Shown in pieces: positions 1-51,739 of a DNA stretch of 64,000 bases (position 1 is the first letter of the stretch; the number at the start of each line of letters is the position of its first letter). The stretch comes from Bufo bufo (lineage: Eukaryota; Chordata; Amphibia; Anura; Bufonidae), in the NCBI RefSeq assembly GCF_905171765.1, contig NC_053389.1, forward strand, positions 784,864,772-784,928,771, read 5' to 3'. The notes under the pieces are model-generated. The model made no database searches. It saw nothing but the letters and a program-made list of their open reading frames with translations, and was not told where the DNA came from. The position numbers and the translations under genes were made by a program.

Positions 1-147
1 GTTCTCAGAATTCTATAAAAATGAATGGAGTATGCTGGGAGTGCCGGAGGTTAGCCATCACTGCTCTAGACTGTAAGAGGGGAGGTTTATAGTCGGTAAC
101 CATGGGGCGGTAGACATACAACCTCCGTAATGAGGACTATTTGCTAA

Positions 148-617
148 GGGTACCTTCACACTGGCGGCAGAGGATCCGGCAATCCGGACGCAAGCTGATG
201 GCATTTGTCAGACGGACCCGGATGCATTTGAAATACTGGATCCGTCTCACCGGAAAAACTGATCCAGTATTAATTTTTTTTGCATTTTTAAAGGTCTGCG
301 TAGACCGGAAAGCCACATCCGTTTTGCCGGAACACTTAATGCCGGATCCGGCACTAATACACTTCAATGTAAATTAATGCCGGATTCGGCATTCCGGCAA
401 GTGATCTGTATTTTTGGCCGGAGAGAAAACTGCAGCATGCTGCAGTATTTTCTCCGGCCAAAAAAAAAACATAAGAGGGGCTGAACTGAAGACCTCCTGA
501 ACGGATTGCTCTCCATTCAGAATGCATGGGGATAAAAGTGATCAGTTCTTTTCTGGTATTGAGCCCCTAGGACGGAACTCAATGCCGGAAAAGAAAAACA
601 CTAGTGTGAAAGTACCC
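148..617. mobile_element. Harbinger-like MITE, family A
   Basis: Inverted ends GGGTACCTTCACACTGGCG and (reverse) GGGTACTTTCACACTAGTG. The interior shares the gatcagttcttttc/cggaaaag block with the copies at 9763 and 15164. The left flank is TAA but the right is GAG, so no target duplication is retained here. Confidence 0.7.
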
Positions 618-761
618 GAGTTGCTTCATATTATTATTTTTTTGTCTGTCCACTCATGTGGAGGGACGGGACCCCTGTTCTGGGAATCGTTGGGTTGGAT
701 CCAATACTTTTCCCATATTTTGTGCTTTGGGGGGATAAGTTAAAAACTTGGCACAACTCCT

Positions 762-1118
762 TTAAATGGGTTGTCCGGCTTTCTTGACTCTCACCGTCTA
801 GCGGCCTCACTCACCTGCTCCCTTTGGGTCTGTGGCAGTTCCCCACCTCCCTCCAGCTGTCTTCTGGTCCTCCATCTTGAGTCAAGTCTGACGATGCAGC
901 CAATGGCCGGCCTCATCGGTCACGTGTCCCCCAAAGCAGCATGTGACGTGCAGCTTGGGGGGGGGGGGGGGTCACTGCTGAGACTAGCCATGACGCTGAA
1001 GTTTATTGGGAGGGGACCTGAAGGCAGATGGACTGGAGCAGCTTCGAGCAGCAGCGTGGGAGTTTTCTTCAACAGTCCGATTGCTAGCAACTGTGAAAAA
1101 AGCTGGACAACCCCTTAA
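762..1118. mobile_element. T2-type MITE (TTAA ends)
   Basis: Starts TTAAATGGGTTGTCCGGCTT and ends with the inverse (AGCTGGACAACCCCTTAA). TTAA at both ends fits T2-type MITEs described from Xenopus. Confidence 0.75.
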
Positions 1119-1280
1119 AGGCTACGTGAGTTGTCAGCAGATCCAGCTAAAATGACCATAAGCATTTACGTTCTGATGGATTGGCCAGGAGTGCATGTAT
1201 ACATACCCCTGGACAGTATGGTCAGCGCCCAGGCGCCGGTTACCTGGCGGATCAGTGACTTTATGTTCTTACTATGACAG

Positions 1281-40850
<39,570 letters not shown>

Positions 40851-41115
40851 ACCCAGACAGCAAGGAGTTAACACTGCCCACAACATGGCTCCATCCATAG
40901 GTCAGTCTTCATTTCCCAAAGCACGTACGGCGGCCCCTCGACAAGAGGAATTTCTGGAAACTGCATTCTGTGACAAGATGAAGAAAACTCAACACTTGAA
41001 GAAGTCACCACATGCTCGGGACGTGACAAACTGATCTTTTTTTGTTTTTCTACTCGAAATCGCTTTTGGAAAGCGCAAACGATTTGTAAAATAAACATCA
41101 TTGATGAATTTTACC
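40851..41115 (+). other. ATP13A1: ATP13A1 3' UTR with polyadenylation signal
   Basis: Short 3' UTR after the TGA. A canonical AATAAA lies at 41090-41095 and is followed by a T/G-rich stretch, so cleavage probably falls near 41110-41120. The exact end is inferred. Confidence 0.8.
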
Positions 41116-41607
41116 AGGTTTCTCTTTTGGATCTATCACTCATGCTGCCAAATTTCCATGCTCCACCTTAAATGCTGAACTGTCAATGCGTCTCTTAGAC
41201 AGGGATATGGACATGTCTAGTGCCAAGGCTCTATACATACGGGAAGCCGGTGGCTGGACACTGGTGCATCCCCGAAAAGGTGGGGTCTCTTTTTATAGGG
41301 TATTTTTTATACGTAGTATTTCTCTCCTTGGCAACCTAAGAAGGCAAAAGGGCATGCAATGCAGAAGCCCTGTAATCCAAACCAGTGTAACTAACCGTTT
41401 TCACACTGACATAACTGTACGTCATGGTTTGTAGTGACTTCTCATACAGCCACTCGGCTTAGGTGCTGAGTCCATGGCACATACTGCTGACGCACTGCAG
41501 CAATGGCTAGGATCGGAGATGACTCTGATCATGGCATATAAGGGGATTGACAGAGGCATTTTCAACTCAATATATATATATATAATTTTTTTAATATATT
41601 TTTTCCA
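41116..41607. other. Intergenic sequence after ATP13A1
   Basis: Nothing coding recognised. Ends with a short (TA)n near 41570-41582. Confidence 0.5.
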
Positions 41608-41937
41608 TTAAAGTGGCATTCCATATTGATGACCTATCCTCAGGATGAAATTTTGAGTGGAATCTTCTGTACCAATACATTGTGAGAATCTAGCACCCCT
41701 ATTTCAACTGCACCTCATATCATAAGGAGTACACAACCTCTGGATAGGTCATCAATATCAGATCAGTGAGGGGGGTCGACTCCCAGCACCGCCGCCGACC
41801 ACCTGTTTGAAGAGCGTCGTGGTCTCTTCAAACAGCTGATTGTTGGGGGTGCTGGGAGCTGGACCCCCACCAATCAGATATTGATGACCTATCCTGAGGA
41901 TAGGCCCTCAATATCAAAATCTTGGAAAACCCCTTTA
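41608..41937. mobile_element. T2-type palindromic MITE
   Basis: TTAAAGTGGCATTCCATATT ... AAAACCCCTTTAA, with inverse arms around TTGATGACCTATCCTCAGG and CCTGAGGATAGG. Confidence 0.85.
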
Positions 41938-41986
41938 AAAATGCATATATTTAGTATTACTTCAATCATAACATGTATAATAAGTA

Positions 41987-42377
41987 GGCTTGAGCAAATC
42001 AACCGTCGGATTATAGATGTTAAAGCTGCTTCCGTGCAGCATTAAAATGTATTGGCTCCGTGGATCTGAAATTTGTCTCGGACGAAGTCATGCAAGACTT
42101 CAGTGAATTCCTACTGAATTTAAAAATGACAATCCAAAGTGGGCTTAGATACTGGCTGGTACCTTCGTACCAAAGCCCACTTCACATTGCTATTTTAAAT
42201 ACGCAGATAGGAATACAGTAGTAATCCAATGAAGTCTTGCATGACTTCGGCCAAGAAGGAACTTCGGCTCCACGGAGCCAATACATTTTAATGCTGTACG
42301 GAAACAGCATTAAAATCTAAGTATTTGAACGAATCGACTTTGTATCTACGATCCGAATGTCCATTCGCTCAAGCTTT
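41987..42377. repeat. Palindromic MITE-like repeat
   Basis: Ends GGCTTGAGCAAATCAACCG and the inverse CGCTCAAGCTTT. The inner arms (ATGTATTGGCTCCGTGGA and inverse) are almost perfect over 40 bp. Superfamily not assigned. Confidence 0.75.
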
Positions 42378-42949
42378 AATAATTTGTTTAAAATGTTGCT
42401 TGTATCACACTGTGAATACGGTAAAATAAAATGCAGTAACCCCTTCCAGTCACTGGCCGCCTCGGTGATCTGACTTTACCGTGGGGGATTGATGAGGTGA
42501 GTAACCCATCGTGGCCCTTATGCTAATTAATTAATTTCCACGGACAACAGGAGTTTAATATTGATGACCTATCAGATTGGTGGGAGTCTGGCTCTCGCCA
42601 CCCCCGCTGCTGTGCGGTGGAATCATGCCGCAGAACACCATTGCGCCATCCTCGTGGCAGTGGCCGTGCCTGGTTACTACAGCGCTGCTCCCATTCACGT
42701 GTTGCTAGCATAGCGGTCCCATTCATGTGGGAATCTTCAGTCCCGTTTCTTTACAATGTAGAGCTGAACAGGGTCTTATAAGGATCTGAGCTATAACCAG
42801 ATGAATTTATGATTTGTCACGACCCCCACGTCTCATGCGTTGGCGCAGCTTACTGTATTGTCTACACAGTGCATATTGACTGCCTTTTGCAGGATCTAGT
42901 CATTAGGAAGGAGTTGGTAGTAAACCCCCTTTGCCTTCGCTATGCAGAT

Positions 42950-43420
42950 TTGTTTGAGATCCAAATGAGGCTCGAATTAGTTGGACATAATCATTTTAGT
43001 TCCATAAAAAAGACAATGACACTGAATGTTATGTTGATGGCCATTTACAAACTAATAACATCACTAATATAGGTTTTTGTGTCATCATGGGGGCAGGGTA
43101 GGCCCATCGCGGTTCCCATTACTATTTTTATTTTTTTTAGACAATGACTAGACAAACTTATAAAGTGAATACAGGCTCTGTCATGAAGGTGTTACCACTG
43201 ACAGCCTGAAATCTGCATTTTGCATGTGTTTTTTATTTTTTTTAAATGCACACATTATAGAGAACATGTTACATATACAGCAGAGAATAGTAAGTAAAAA
43301 AAATAATGCAATACCTAGTGCTGCCAACAGAGGCGTTCTGTTCAATGGAAAAGAGGTGTCATCTTCAAGTGTGGGAAATAAAACCAGTTGGAATAAGTGT
43401 TCTTTACAATTTTATTTTTA
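42950..43420. repeat. Repeat unit associated with tRNA-Lys copies
   Basis: 42950-43230 recurs, diverged, at 44830-45040, and partly at 58575-58690 (CAATGACT...CTTGTAA block). 43262-43420 recurs at 51485-51620 (CAATACCTAGTKCTGCCAAC, GTGGGAAATAAAACCAGTTG). Confidence 0.75.
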
Positions 43421-43560
43421 TTTTTTTAAATGCAGCCTAACCCCCAAGCCGCCCACCCCCTCCAAAAAAAAAACTTTTATAATTGCTGTAATCCTATTCC
43501 CTGTATCGCTTTTTTGTTCCCCTTTAATTCCTATAAGTATCAAATACAAAAAAACATAGT

Positions 43561-43633
43561 CGCCCAACGTGGGGCTCGAACCCACGACCCTGAGATTAAG
43601 AGTCTCATGCTCTACCGACTGAGCTAGCCGGGC
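43561..43633 (-). tRNA. tRNA-Lys (CTT), third copy
   Basis: Reverse complement is identical to the 9126 copy, with anticodon CTT and intact A and B boxes. On the minus strand it is followed by ACTATGTTTTTTT, a Pol III terminator. The ACTATGTTTTT start also follows the 9126 copy. Confidence 0.97.
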
Positions 43634-43811
43634 TGTTGTAGTTTGAACACTTAAGATACCCTGTGGTTTTGGGATGTTTCATTCAGTTCCCCCCCCCCCC
43701 CCCCCCCCCAGTGCCAGTGTTTTGGGGAAAATCCTTGAGCTTGAAACTAAAGAAGCTCCCAAGTCATAGGAACACAAATTATGACAAGGCTGCTTTTGAA
43801 GTGTTAAGATT

Positions 43812-44210
43812 AAAGGACCTTAACATGTATGGCTTGGAAGAAAGACGAGACAGAGGGGATATGATAGAAACTTTTAAATACATAAAGGGAATCAACAAGG
43901 TAAAAGAGGAGAGAATATTTAAAAGAAGAAAAACTACCACAAGAGGACACAGTTTTAAATTTGAGGGGCAAAGGTTTAAAAGTAATATCAGGAAGTATTA
44001 CTTTACTGAGAGAGTAGTGGATGCATGGAATAGCCTTCCTGCAGAAGTGGTAGCTGCAAATACAGTGAAGGAGTTTAAGCATGCATGAGATAGGCATAAG
44101 GCCATCCTTCATATAAGATAGGGCCAGGGGCTATCCATAGTACTCAGTATATTGGGCAGACTAGATGGGCCAAATGGTTCTTATCGGCCGACACATTCTA
44201 TGTTTCTATG
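43812..44210 (+). mobile_element. CR1 LINE 3' fragment
   Basis: Encodes the C-terminal end of a CR1 RT (DLNMYGLEERRDRGDMIETF then YYFTERVVDAWNSLPAEVVA). The 3' tail follows, with GATGGGCCAAATGGTTC and terminal ATTCTATGTTTCTATG. Same family as 45615-49812, opposite orientation. Confidence 0.92.
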
Positions 44211-45177
44211 CTTTTGGCTTATGTGTACATACAGCCCTAGTTCCAACATTGGATGGACAGGAGATATTCCATCTGTGGCCTGCATTAATTCCATTGGCGC
44301 CTCTGTGGTAACTCGCAAGCAGTACAGTTGGCCTTTTTTTAATTGCCAATCCAGTCTACAACATCCTGTATATAAAAAGTTCTCATCCGTGAGGAGGTGG
44401 CATCGGCACTCATAACAATCTCCACTTTTGAAAAGCCGTAACTTTTTATTTTTCTATTTTGGGCTAAATGTAATGTATAGTATATCTTCTTAATTTATGA
44501 GGGGGCTAATGTTATTCTGTGGGTCAGTATTATATCTGTGATTCCAAATTGATATCACTTTTTTTTACATTTTTCTATTTTTGCCAAATAAAAATTAAAT
44601 TTTTGCAAATAAATTCTGTAACACATAAAAAAAAAATATTTCTTTATCAACAGATCTGTATAATTGCTTGTTTTTCTTTTATTGTAGGATGAGTTGTAGT
44701 TTTTCCTTGGTTCCATTTTAGTGAATATTTTGTGTTTTTTTTTTTTTGTTTTTTTGCATTTTTTACGATATCCTTAGTACGGGATAAGTAATGTGATCTT
44801 TTATTGTAGGTTTTATTGTTCCTCAAATTCGTTTGAAATAATAATTCTAGTTCCATAGAAGGAAAAATTTAACTTTGAATGTTATCTTGACAGCCATTTA
44901 AAAAATATCACTAATATAGGTTCCTGTGTTGTCAGTGGGGGCAGGTTTGGCCCATAGCGGTTCCTATTAAACACAAGCTTGTAAAGCAAATACAGGTTTT
45001 ATCATGCATTTTTTGTATGGTTAAATAATACCACCTCTCTCCAATTGATATTGGTTTATTTTTATATATTTTATTTTTATTTAAATTCATTTCCCTATCC
45101 ACATTTGTTTGCAGGGGATTTACCTACATGTTGCTGCCTTTTGCAGCCCTCTAGCTCTTTCCTGGGCTGTTTTACAG
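44211..45177. other. Degraded repeat DNA between tRNA units
   Basis: A/T-rich. Includes a diverged copy (44830-45040) of the unit at 42950-43230 but no tRNA. No gene. Confidence 0.5.
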
Positions 45178-45332
45178 CCTTTTTAGTGCCAAAAAGTTCG
45201 GATCCCCATTGACTTCAATGGGGTTCGGGTTCGGGACGAAGTTCGGGTCGGGTTCGGATCCCGAACCCGAACATTTCCGGGAAGTTCGGCCGAACTTCTC
45301 GAACCCGAACATCCAGGTGTTCGCTCAACTCT
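45178..45332. repeat. GTTCGGGTTCGG palindromic repeat fragment
   Basis: A dense cluster of GTTCGGGTTCGG and its inverse CCGAACCCGAAC, ending GTTCGCTCAACTCTAG. Looks like one end of a palindromic MITE; boundaries not resolved. Confidence 0.55.
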
Positions 45333-45440
45333 AGTCAGGAATCAATCAGGGAGAGTCAGGAATCAACCAAATAGAGTCAGGAATCAATCAATCTTTTTGC
45401 CAGGGAGAGTGAAGGGAAAAGCTAGGATTTCAAAGAAGAA

Positions 45441-45469
<29 letters not shown>
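45441..45469. repeat. (TG)n microsatellite
   Basis: About 14 GT units. Confidence 0.95.
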
Positions 45470-45471
<2 letters not shown>

Positions 45472-47191
45472 ATAGGGAGGCAGGAAAAGCTGTCAGCCAG
45501 GGAATGAGAAGTGAGGCGCTGAGATCACTGTGTCTCCTAGCAGAACTGCAGCTGCTGCAGAACCTCAAAAGCAGCGACCTGCAGGGAAATCCTTTCATTT
45601 GCCCCCCCATTTTACATAGAAACATAGAATGTGTCGGCAGATAAGAACCATTTGGCCCATCTAGTCTGCCCAATATATCTGAATCCTATGAATAGTCCCT
45701 GGCCCTATCTTATATGAAGGATAGCCTTATGCCTATCCCATGCATGCTTAAACCCCTTCACTGTATTTGCAGCTACCACTTCTGCAGGAAGGCTATTCCA
45801 TGCATCCACTACTCTCTCAGTAAAGTAATACTTCCTTATATTACTTTTAAACCTTTGCCCCTCAAATTTAAAACTGTGTCCTCTTGTGGTAGTTTTTCTT
45901 CTTTTAAATATGCTCTCCTCCTTTACCGAGTTGATTCCCTTTATGTATTTAAAAGTTTCTATCATATCCCCTCTGTCTCTTCTTTCTTCCAAGCTATACA
46001 TGTTAAGGTCCTTTAACCTTTCCTGGTAAGTTTTATCCTGCAATCCATGTACTAGTTTAGTAGCTCTTCTCTGAACTCTCTCTAGAGTATCTATATCCTT
46101 CTGGAGATATGGCCTCCAGTACTGCGCACAATACTCCAAGTGAGGTCTCACCAGTGTTCTGTACAGCGGCATAAGCACTTCACTCTTTCTACTGCTTATA
46201 CCTCTCCCTATACATCCAAGCATTCTGCTGGCATTTCGTGCTGCTCTATTACATTGTCTTCCCACCGTTAAGTCTTCTGAAATAATTACTCCTAAATCCC
46301 TTTCCTCAGATACTGAGGTCAGGACTGTGTCAAATATTCTATATTCTGCCCTTGGGTTTTTACGCCCCAGGTGCATTATCTTGCACTTATCCACATTAAA
46401 TTTCAGTTTCCAGAGTTCTGACCATTCTTCTAGTTTTCCTAAATCCTTTTCCATTTGGCGTTTCCCTCCAGGAACATCAACCCTGTTACATATCTTCGTG
46501 TCATCAGCAAAAAGACAAACCTTACCATCGAGGCCTTTTGCAATATCACTTATGAAGATATTAAACAAAATTGGTCCCAGTACAGATCCCTGTGGAACCC
46601 CACTGGTAACATGACCTTGTTTTGAATGTTCTCCATTGACTACAACCCTCTGCTGTCTGTCACTCAGCCACTGCCTAATCCACTCAACAATATGGGAGTC
46701 CATGCTCAATGACTGCAGTTTATTGATAAGTCTTCTATGTGGGACAGTGTCAAAAGCCTTACTAAAATCTAGATATGCGATGTCTACTGCACCTCAACCG
46801 TCTATTATTTTAGTCACCCAGTCAAAAAAATCTATAAGATTTGTTTGACATGATCTCCCTGAAGTAAACCCATGTTGTTTTTCATCTTGCAATCCATGGG
46901 ATTTTAGATGTTCCACAATCCTATCCTTTAATAGGGTTTCCATTAATTTGCCTACTATTGATGTCAGACTCACTGGTCTATAGTTGCTCGATTCCTCCCT
47001 ACTACCTTTCTTGTGAATGGGCACGACATTTGCCAATTTCCAATCTTCCGGGACGACTCCTGTTACTAATGATTGGTTAAATAAATCTGTTAACGGTTTT
47101 GCCAGCTCACCACTAAGCTCTTTTAATAATTTTGGGTGTATCTCATCAGGCCCCTGTGACTTATTTGTCTTCACTTTAGACAGCAAACTTA

Positions 47192-48812
47192 CAGTCATGT
47201 GAAAAAATTAGGACACCCTTTGAAAGCATGTGGTTTTTTGTAACATTTTTAATAAATGGTTATTTCATCTCCGTTTCAACAATACAGAGAGATTAAAGTA
47301 ATCCAACTAAACAAAGAAAACTGAAGAAAAGTCTTTTCAAGATCTTCTGTAAATGTCATTCTACAAAAATGCCTATTCTAACTGAGGAAAAAGATAGGAC
47401 ACCCTCACATGTATTCCCTCTTAAATTGGCTCAGATCTCACACAGGTATATCACACCAGGTGCACATAATTAGTAGATCGTTACTCTGCATGTTGAATGA
47501 GGCTTGCCCTATTTAAACCTCAGACATTTAGTTTGGTGTGCTCCTGACTGTTGAAGTGAGAGTGAGCACCATGGTGAGAGCAAAAGAGCTGTCAGAGGAC
47601 TTCAGAAAAAAGATTGTAGCAGCCTATGAGTCTGGGAAGGGATTTAAAAAGATCTCAAAAGATTTTGAAATCAGCCATTCCACTGTCCGGAAGATAGTCT
47701 ACAAGTGGAGGGCTTTCAAAACAACTGCCAACATGCCCAGGACTGGTCGCCCCAGCAAGTTCACCCCAAGAGCAGACCGCAAGATGCTAAAAGAGGTATC
47801 CAAAAACCCTAAAGTGTCATCTCGAGAACTACAGCAGGCTCTGGCTACTGTTGATGTAGAAGTACATGCCTCTACAATCAGAAAGAGACTGTACAAGTTT
47901 AACTTGCATGGGAGGTGTGCAAGGAGGAAACCTTTGCTTTCCAAGAGAAACATCGAGGCCAGACTGACATTTGCCAGCGATAAAGTTGACAAAGACCAGG
48001 ACTTCTGGAATAATGTTCTTTGGACAGATGAGTCCAAAATTGAATTATTTGGACACAACAGCAGAGGACATGTTTGGCGTAAACCAAACACAGCATTCCA
48101 AGAAAAGAACCTCATACCAACTGTGAAGCATGGAGGTGGAAGTGTCATGGTTTGGGGCTGCTTTGCTGCAGCAGGACCTGGTCAGCTCACCATCATAGAA
48201 TCCACGATGAATTCTACTGTGTATCAGAAGGTGCTTGAAGAACATGTGAGACCATCAGTTAGAAAATTAAAGCTGAAGCGGAACTGGACCATGCAACATG
48301 ACAATGACCCAAAACATACTAGTAAATCAACCAAAGATTGGCTGAAAAAGAAGAAATGGAGAGTCCTGGAATGGCCAAGTCAAAGTCCAGATTTGAATCC
48401 CATTGAGATGCTGTGGGGTGACTTGAAAAGGGCTGTACGTGCAAGAAACCCCTCAAACATCTCACAGCTGAAAAAGTTCTGCATTGAGGAGTGGGGTAAA
48501 ATTTCCTCAGACCGATGTCGAAGACTGGTAGATGGCTACAAGAACCGTCTCACTGCAGTTATTTCAGCCAAAGGAGGTAACACTCGCTATTAGGGGCAAG
48601 CGTGTCCTATCTTTTTCCTCAGTTAGAATAGGCATTTTTGTAGAATGACATTTACAGAAGATCTTGAAAAGACTTTTCTTCAGTTTTCTTTGTTTAGTCG
48701 GATTACTTTAATCTCTCTGTATTGTTGAAACGGAGATGAAATAACCATTTATTAAAAATGTTACAAAAAACCACATGCTTTCAAAGGGTGTCCTAATTTT
48801 TTCACAAGACTG
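47192..48812 (+). mobile_element. Tc1-like transposon, apparently complete
   Basis: 1621 bp between TA duplications (47190-47191, 48813-48814). Inverted repeats of about 212 bp start CAGTCATGTGAAAAAATTAG (left) and, reversed, CAGTCTTGTGAAAAAATTAG (right). The AGGACACCCT motif recurs near the inner ends, an IR/DR layout as in other Tc1 elements. Encodes an intact transposase. Confidence 0.97.
47571..48593 (+). CDS. Tc1-like transposase, intact
   Basis: 340 residues from the ATG at 47571 (context CACCATGG), a normal length for Tc1 transposases. The N-terminus has a helix-turn-helix (KKIVAAYESGKGFKKISKDF then EISHSTVRKIVYKW) and a GRPSKF hook. The catalytic triad is complete: Asp153 (WTDESK), Asp244 (MQHDNDPKHTSK) and Glu279 (DLNPIEMLW), a DD34E pattern. 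No frameshift or stop. With intact terminal repeats the element could still be mobile. Confidence 0.96.
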   Translation: MVRAKELSEDFRKKIVAAYESGKGFKKISKDFEISHSTVRKIVYKWRAFKTTANMPRTGRPSKFTPRADRKMLKEVSKNPKVSSRELQQALATVDVEVHASTIRKRLYKFNLHGRCARRKPLLSKRNIEARLTFASDKVDKDQDFWNNVLWTDESKIELFGHNSRGHVWRKPNTAFQEKNLIPTVKHGGGSVMVWGCFAAAGPGQLTIIESTMNSTVYQKVLEEHVRPSVRKLKLKRNWTMQHDNDPKHTSKSTKDWLKKKKWRVLEWPSQSPDLNPIEMLWGDLKRAVRARNPSNISQLKKFCIEEWGKISSDRCRRLVDGYKNRLTAVISAKGGNTRY

Positions 48813-49925
48813 TAGAACATCTTCCTCTGTAAAGATACATGCATCAAACGATTAATTAGTCATCCTTTCTAGTGGAGGTCCTTCTCCTTTTTCTTTTGTA
48901 AAAACTGAACAGAAGTATTCATTAAGGCAGTCGGCTAGCCCTTTATTCTCTTCTACATACCTTCCGTCCTTTGTTTTTAATTTAGTTATTCCTTGTTTTA
49001 ATTTCCTTTTTTCATTTATATATCTGAAGAATGTCTTATCCCCTTTTTTCATAGACTGAGCTAGTTTTTCTTCTGCCTGCGCTTTAGAAGTTCTTATAAC
49101 TTGCTTGGCCTCTCTCTGCCTAATCTTGTAGATTTCCTTATCTTCATTGCTCTGGTTTTTTTTATAATTACAAAATGCTAGCTTTTTATTTTTAATGATT
49201 TGGGCCACTTCTGCTGAGTACCACAGTGGTCTCTTCCTTTTTTTGCTTTTACTGACAAGCCTAATGCAATTTTCTGTTGCCTTCAATAATGCACCTTTTA
49301 AGTAGTCCCATTTCTCCTGGACTCCATGTAATCCGTTCCAGTCTGATAAGGACTCATTTAGGACTAATTTCATTTTTGAAAAGTCTGTTTTTCTAAAATC
49401 TAAAACTTTTGTTTTTGTGTGGTGGGACTCTTTCACAGTTCTTATATTAAACCACACTGACTGGTGATCACTAGATCCCAAGGTTTCGCCTACAATGACA
49501 TCATATACCGAATCCCCATTTGTGAATACCAAATCCAAAATGGCCTCCCTCCGGGTTGGCTCCTCAACCACTTGTTGTAGAGATAACCCCAGTAGGGAAT
49601 TTAGAATATCTGTACTCCTGGTAGAACTTGCTATTTTGGTTTTCCAGTTTATATCGGGAAGATTGAAATCTCCCATAATGATAACTTCTCCTTTCATTGT
49701 CATTTTAGCTATTTCTTCAACTAGTAGATCTAGTTCTTTAACTTGACCAGGTGGTACTTCACTACTTCTACTATTACTCCTACTTCCCATAGACAGCCAT
49801 GTATTTTCCAAAAGGATTCATAGAAATCCTTTTTTTTTGTGGGGTTCAATTACTGATGATTACTGCACTAATGCACATGGCGTGGCTGCAGTCGACCTGT
49901 GTATATTAAGGTGGAATGGAGCGTC

Positions 49926-50470
49926 ATGCCTCAATCGTCCATTTACATGTATTCAGTTTCCACACGGTCGCAATTAAAAATTTGGGGGGGAGTTCCATTT
50001 AATTAAGCAGTGTGTATATATATATATATATATATATACGGTACATGTGATTACTGCAGCAATACCGCCATTTTCTCACAGCTCAGGCTGATTTTGATGA
50101 ATACACATCGTGGTGCCCGTCTTACTACTGTTGCTGTCTGTCTGCCTACCATCACGTTCTGTACGGCTGCTGTGGCCTCCATCATGCCACAATCATCAGT
50201 TTATATGTATTCAGTTTCCACACTGAAATTAACAAAAGTTTTTGGTGGGGGTTAAATGTCACCATGAGGCAGCATAAATGTACATGATTACTCCCGACAT
50301 TTTCTCACTCGTCAGGCTGATTCCGATGAATACACGTTGCCTTGCTGCTGGTGCCCCATCTTGCCACAGTTGGTGTCTGTCTGCCTAACTCCCATCACAT
50401 TCTGTGCAGCTGCTGCTTCCACACATCCATCATCATGTCACTGCTTCACCCTGCCGACCATCATCTTCCG
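49926..50470. repeat. ~250-bp tandem duplication
   Basis: CATTTACATGTATTCAGTTTC at 49940 recurs at 50196 and the block around CTGTCTGTCTGCCTACCATC recurs, giving a period near 256 bp. About two units and a partial third. A (TA)n lies at 50013-50037. Confidence 0.75.
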
Positions 50471-50574
50471 TAAGGCCGCTGCTGCCTCCATCATGCTGCT
50501 GCCTTTTTACCAACATGCACCATAAAGCGGCTGCTGCTCCTCCTCACTGCTAATCCCCTACTGCCACCATCATT

Positions 50575-51320
50575 AACACAAAACACCTGCGGCTACTACT
50601 ACCACCACCATTAATACTACTACTACAACTACCACCACTACTACAACTACCACCACTACTACTACCATTAATACTACCACCACCACCACTACTGCTACCA
50701 CCACCACTACTACCACCACCACTACTGCTACCACCACTACTGCTACTACTACAACTACTACCACTACCACCACTACTACAACTACCACCACTACTAATAC
50801 GACTACTACAACTACCACCACTACTACCACTACTGCTACCACCACTACTACTACCACTACTACAACTGCCACCACTACTACCACCAGCACTACTACTACT
50901 ACCACCACTACAACTACCACCACTACTGCTACCACCACTACTGCTACCACCACTACTAATACCACTACTACAACTACCACCACCACTACTACAACTACCA
51001 CCACTACTACTACTACCACCACTAATACTACTACCACTACTACAACTACTACCACTACTACAATTACCTCCACTACTACCACCACCACTACTACTACCAC
51101 TACTACAACTGCCACCACTACAACTACCACCACTACAACTACCACCACCACCACCACTACTGCCACCACTACTACTACCACTACTGCAACTGCCACCACT
51201 ACTACTGCCACCACTACAACTACCACCACTACAACTACTACCACTGCAACTACCACCATTACTACTATTACTACTACTAATACCACCACCACTACTACTA
51301 CCACCACTACTTCACTACTT
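50575..51320. repeat. (ACY)n trinucleotide array
   Basis: About 740 bp of ACC/ACT-type triplets with GCT and AAT variants. A 263-codon poly-Val frame on the minus strand is a by-product. Confidence 0.97.
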
Positions 51321-51361
51321 CTACTATTACTCCTACTTCCCATAGACAGCCATGTATTTTC
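51309..51361 (-). mobile_element. Short CR1 fragment next to the (ACY)n array
   Basis: About 50 bp identical to the 5' end of the CR1 copy at 49760-49812 (ATAGACAGCCATGTATTTTC), with the same right breakpoint. Confidence 0.85.
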
Positions 51362-51739
51362 CATGCTATACTGCTGCTACCACTATATCTGCACCCTATC
51401 TACACTGCACTGCTACTACTACTACTCCCACCTACCCTTCCCACATCCACACTGCACGGCTGCTTCAACTACTACCACATGTCGCATATACAGCAGTGTA
51501 CAGCAAGTAAAAAATAATGCAATACCTAGTTCTGCCAACAGAGGTCAGGCATTCTGTTCAATGCAATAGAGGTGTCATCTGCAAGTGTGGGAAATAAAAC
51601 CAGTTGGAACAAATGTGTTTTTGCCTATAGAGAACATCCACCCCCAAAAAAAAAAAATAATCTAGACCCTGTTATCATTTCTGTAATCCTGTTTTACCAT
51701 CCTCATCCTATAGCAGATGGAGGGGGGGAAAAAATGAGT

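Larger units (their letters stand above)
1..1280. other. Intronic DNA upstream of first visible exon
   Basis: No exon recognised. It holds a fragment of a hAT-type MITE (about 22-57), a Harbinger-like MITE (148-617), a T2-type MITE (762-1118) and a short G run (958-970). The next upstream ATP13A1 exon is not here. Confidence 0.6.
45705..49811 (-). pseudogene. CR1 ORF2 pseudogene (endonuclease C-terminus and reverse transcriptase)
   Basis: On the minus strand, from 49811: endonuclease end (GEVIIMGDFNLPDINW; SSDHQSVWFN), linker, then RT after the Tc1 insertion. RT blocks: NVVPIHKKGSREESSNYRPV, AYLDFSKAFDTVP, SGVPQGSVLGPILFNIFISD and the active site FADDTKI, then the C-terminal CR1 domain to 45705. 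Two in-frame stops are visible, TAA at 48852-48854 and TGA near 46794-46796, besides the Tc1. The N-terminus is missing. Confidence 0.92.
45615..49812 (-). mobile_element. CR1 LINE, 5' truncated, interrupted by a Tc1 transposon
   Basis: A minus-strand non-LTR retrotransposon. The 3' end has the CR1-type tail (ATTCTATGTTTCTATG). The 5' end at 49812 falls within the endonuclease domain. A Tc1-like transposon (47192-48812) was inserted later at a TA. Without it about 2.6 kb of CR1 remains. Confidence 0.92.

Noticed and set aside
50573..51364. 263-codon poly-valine frame
   Set aside because: Direct translation of the (ACY)n array from the minus strand plus a CR1 scrap.
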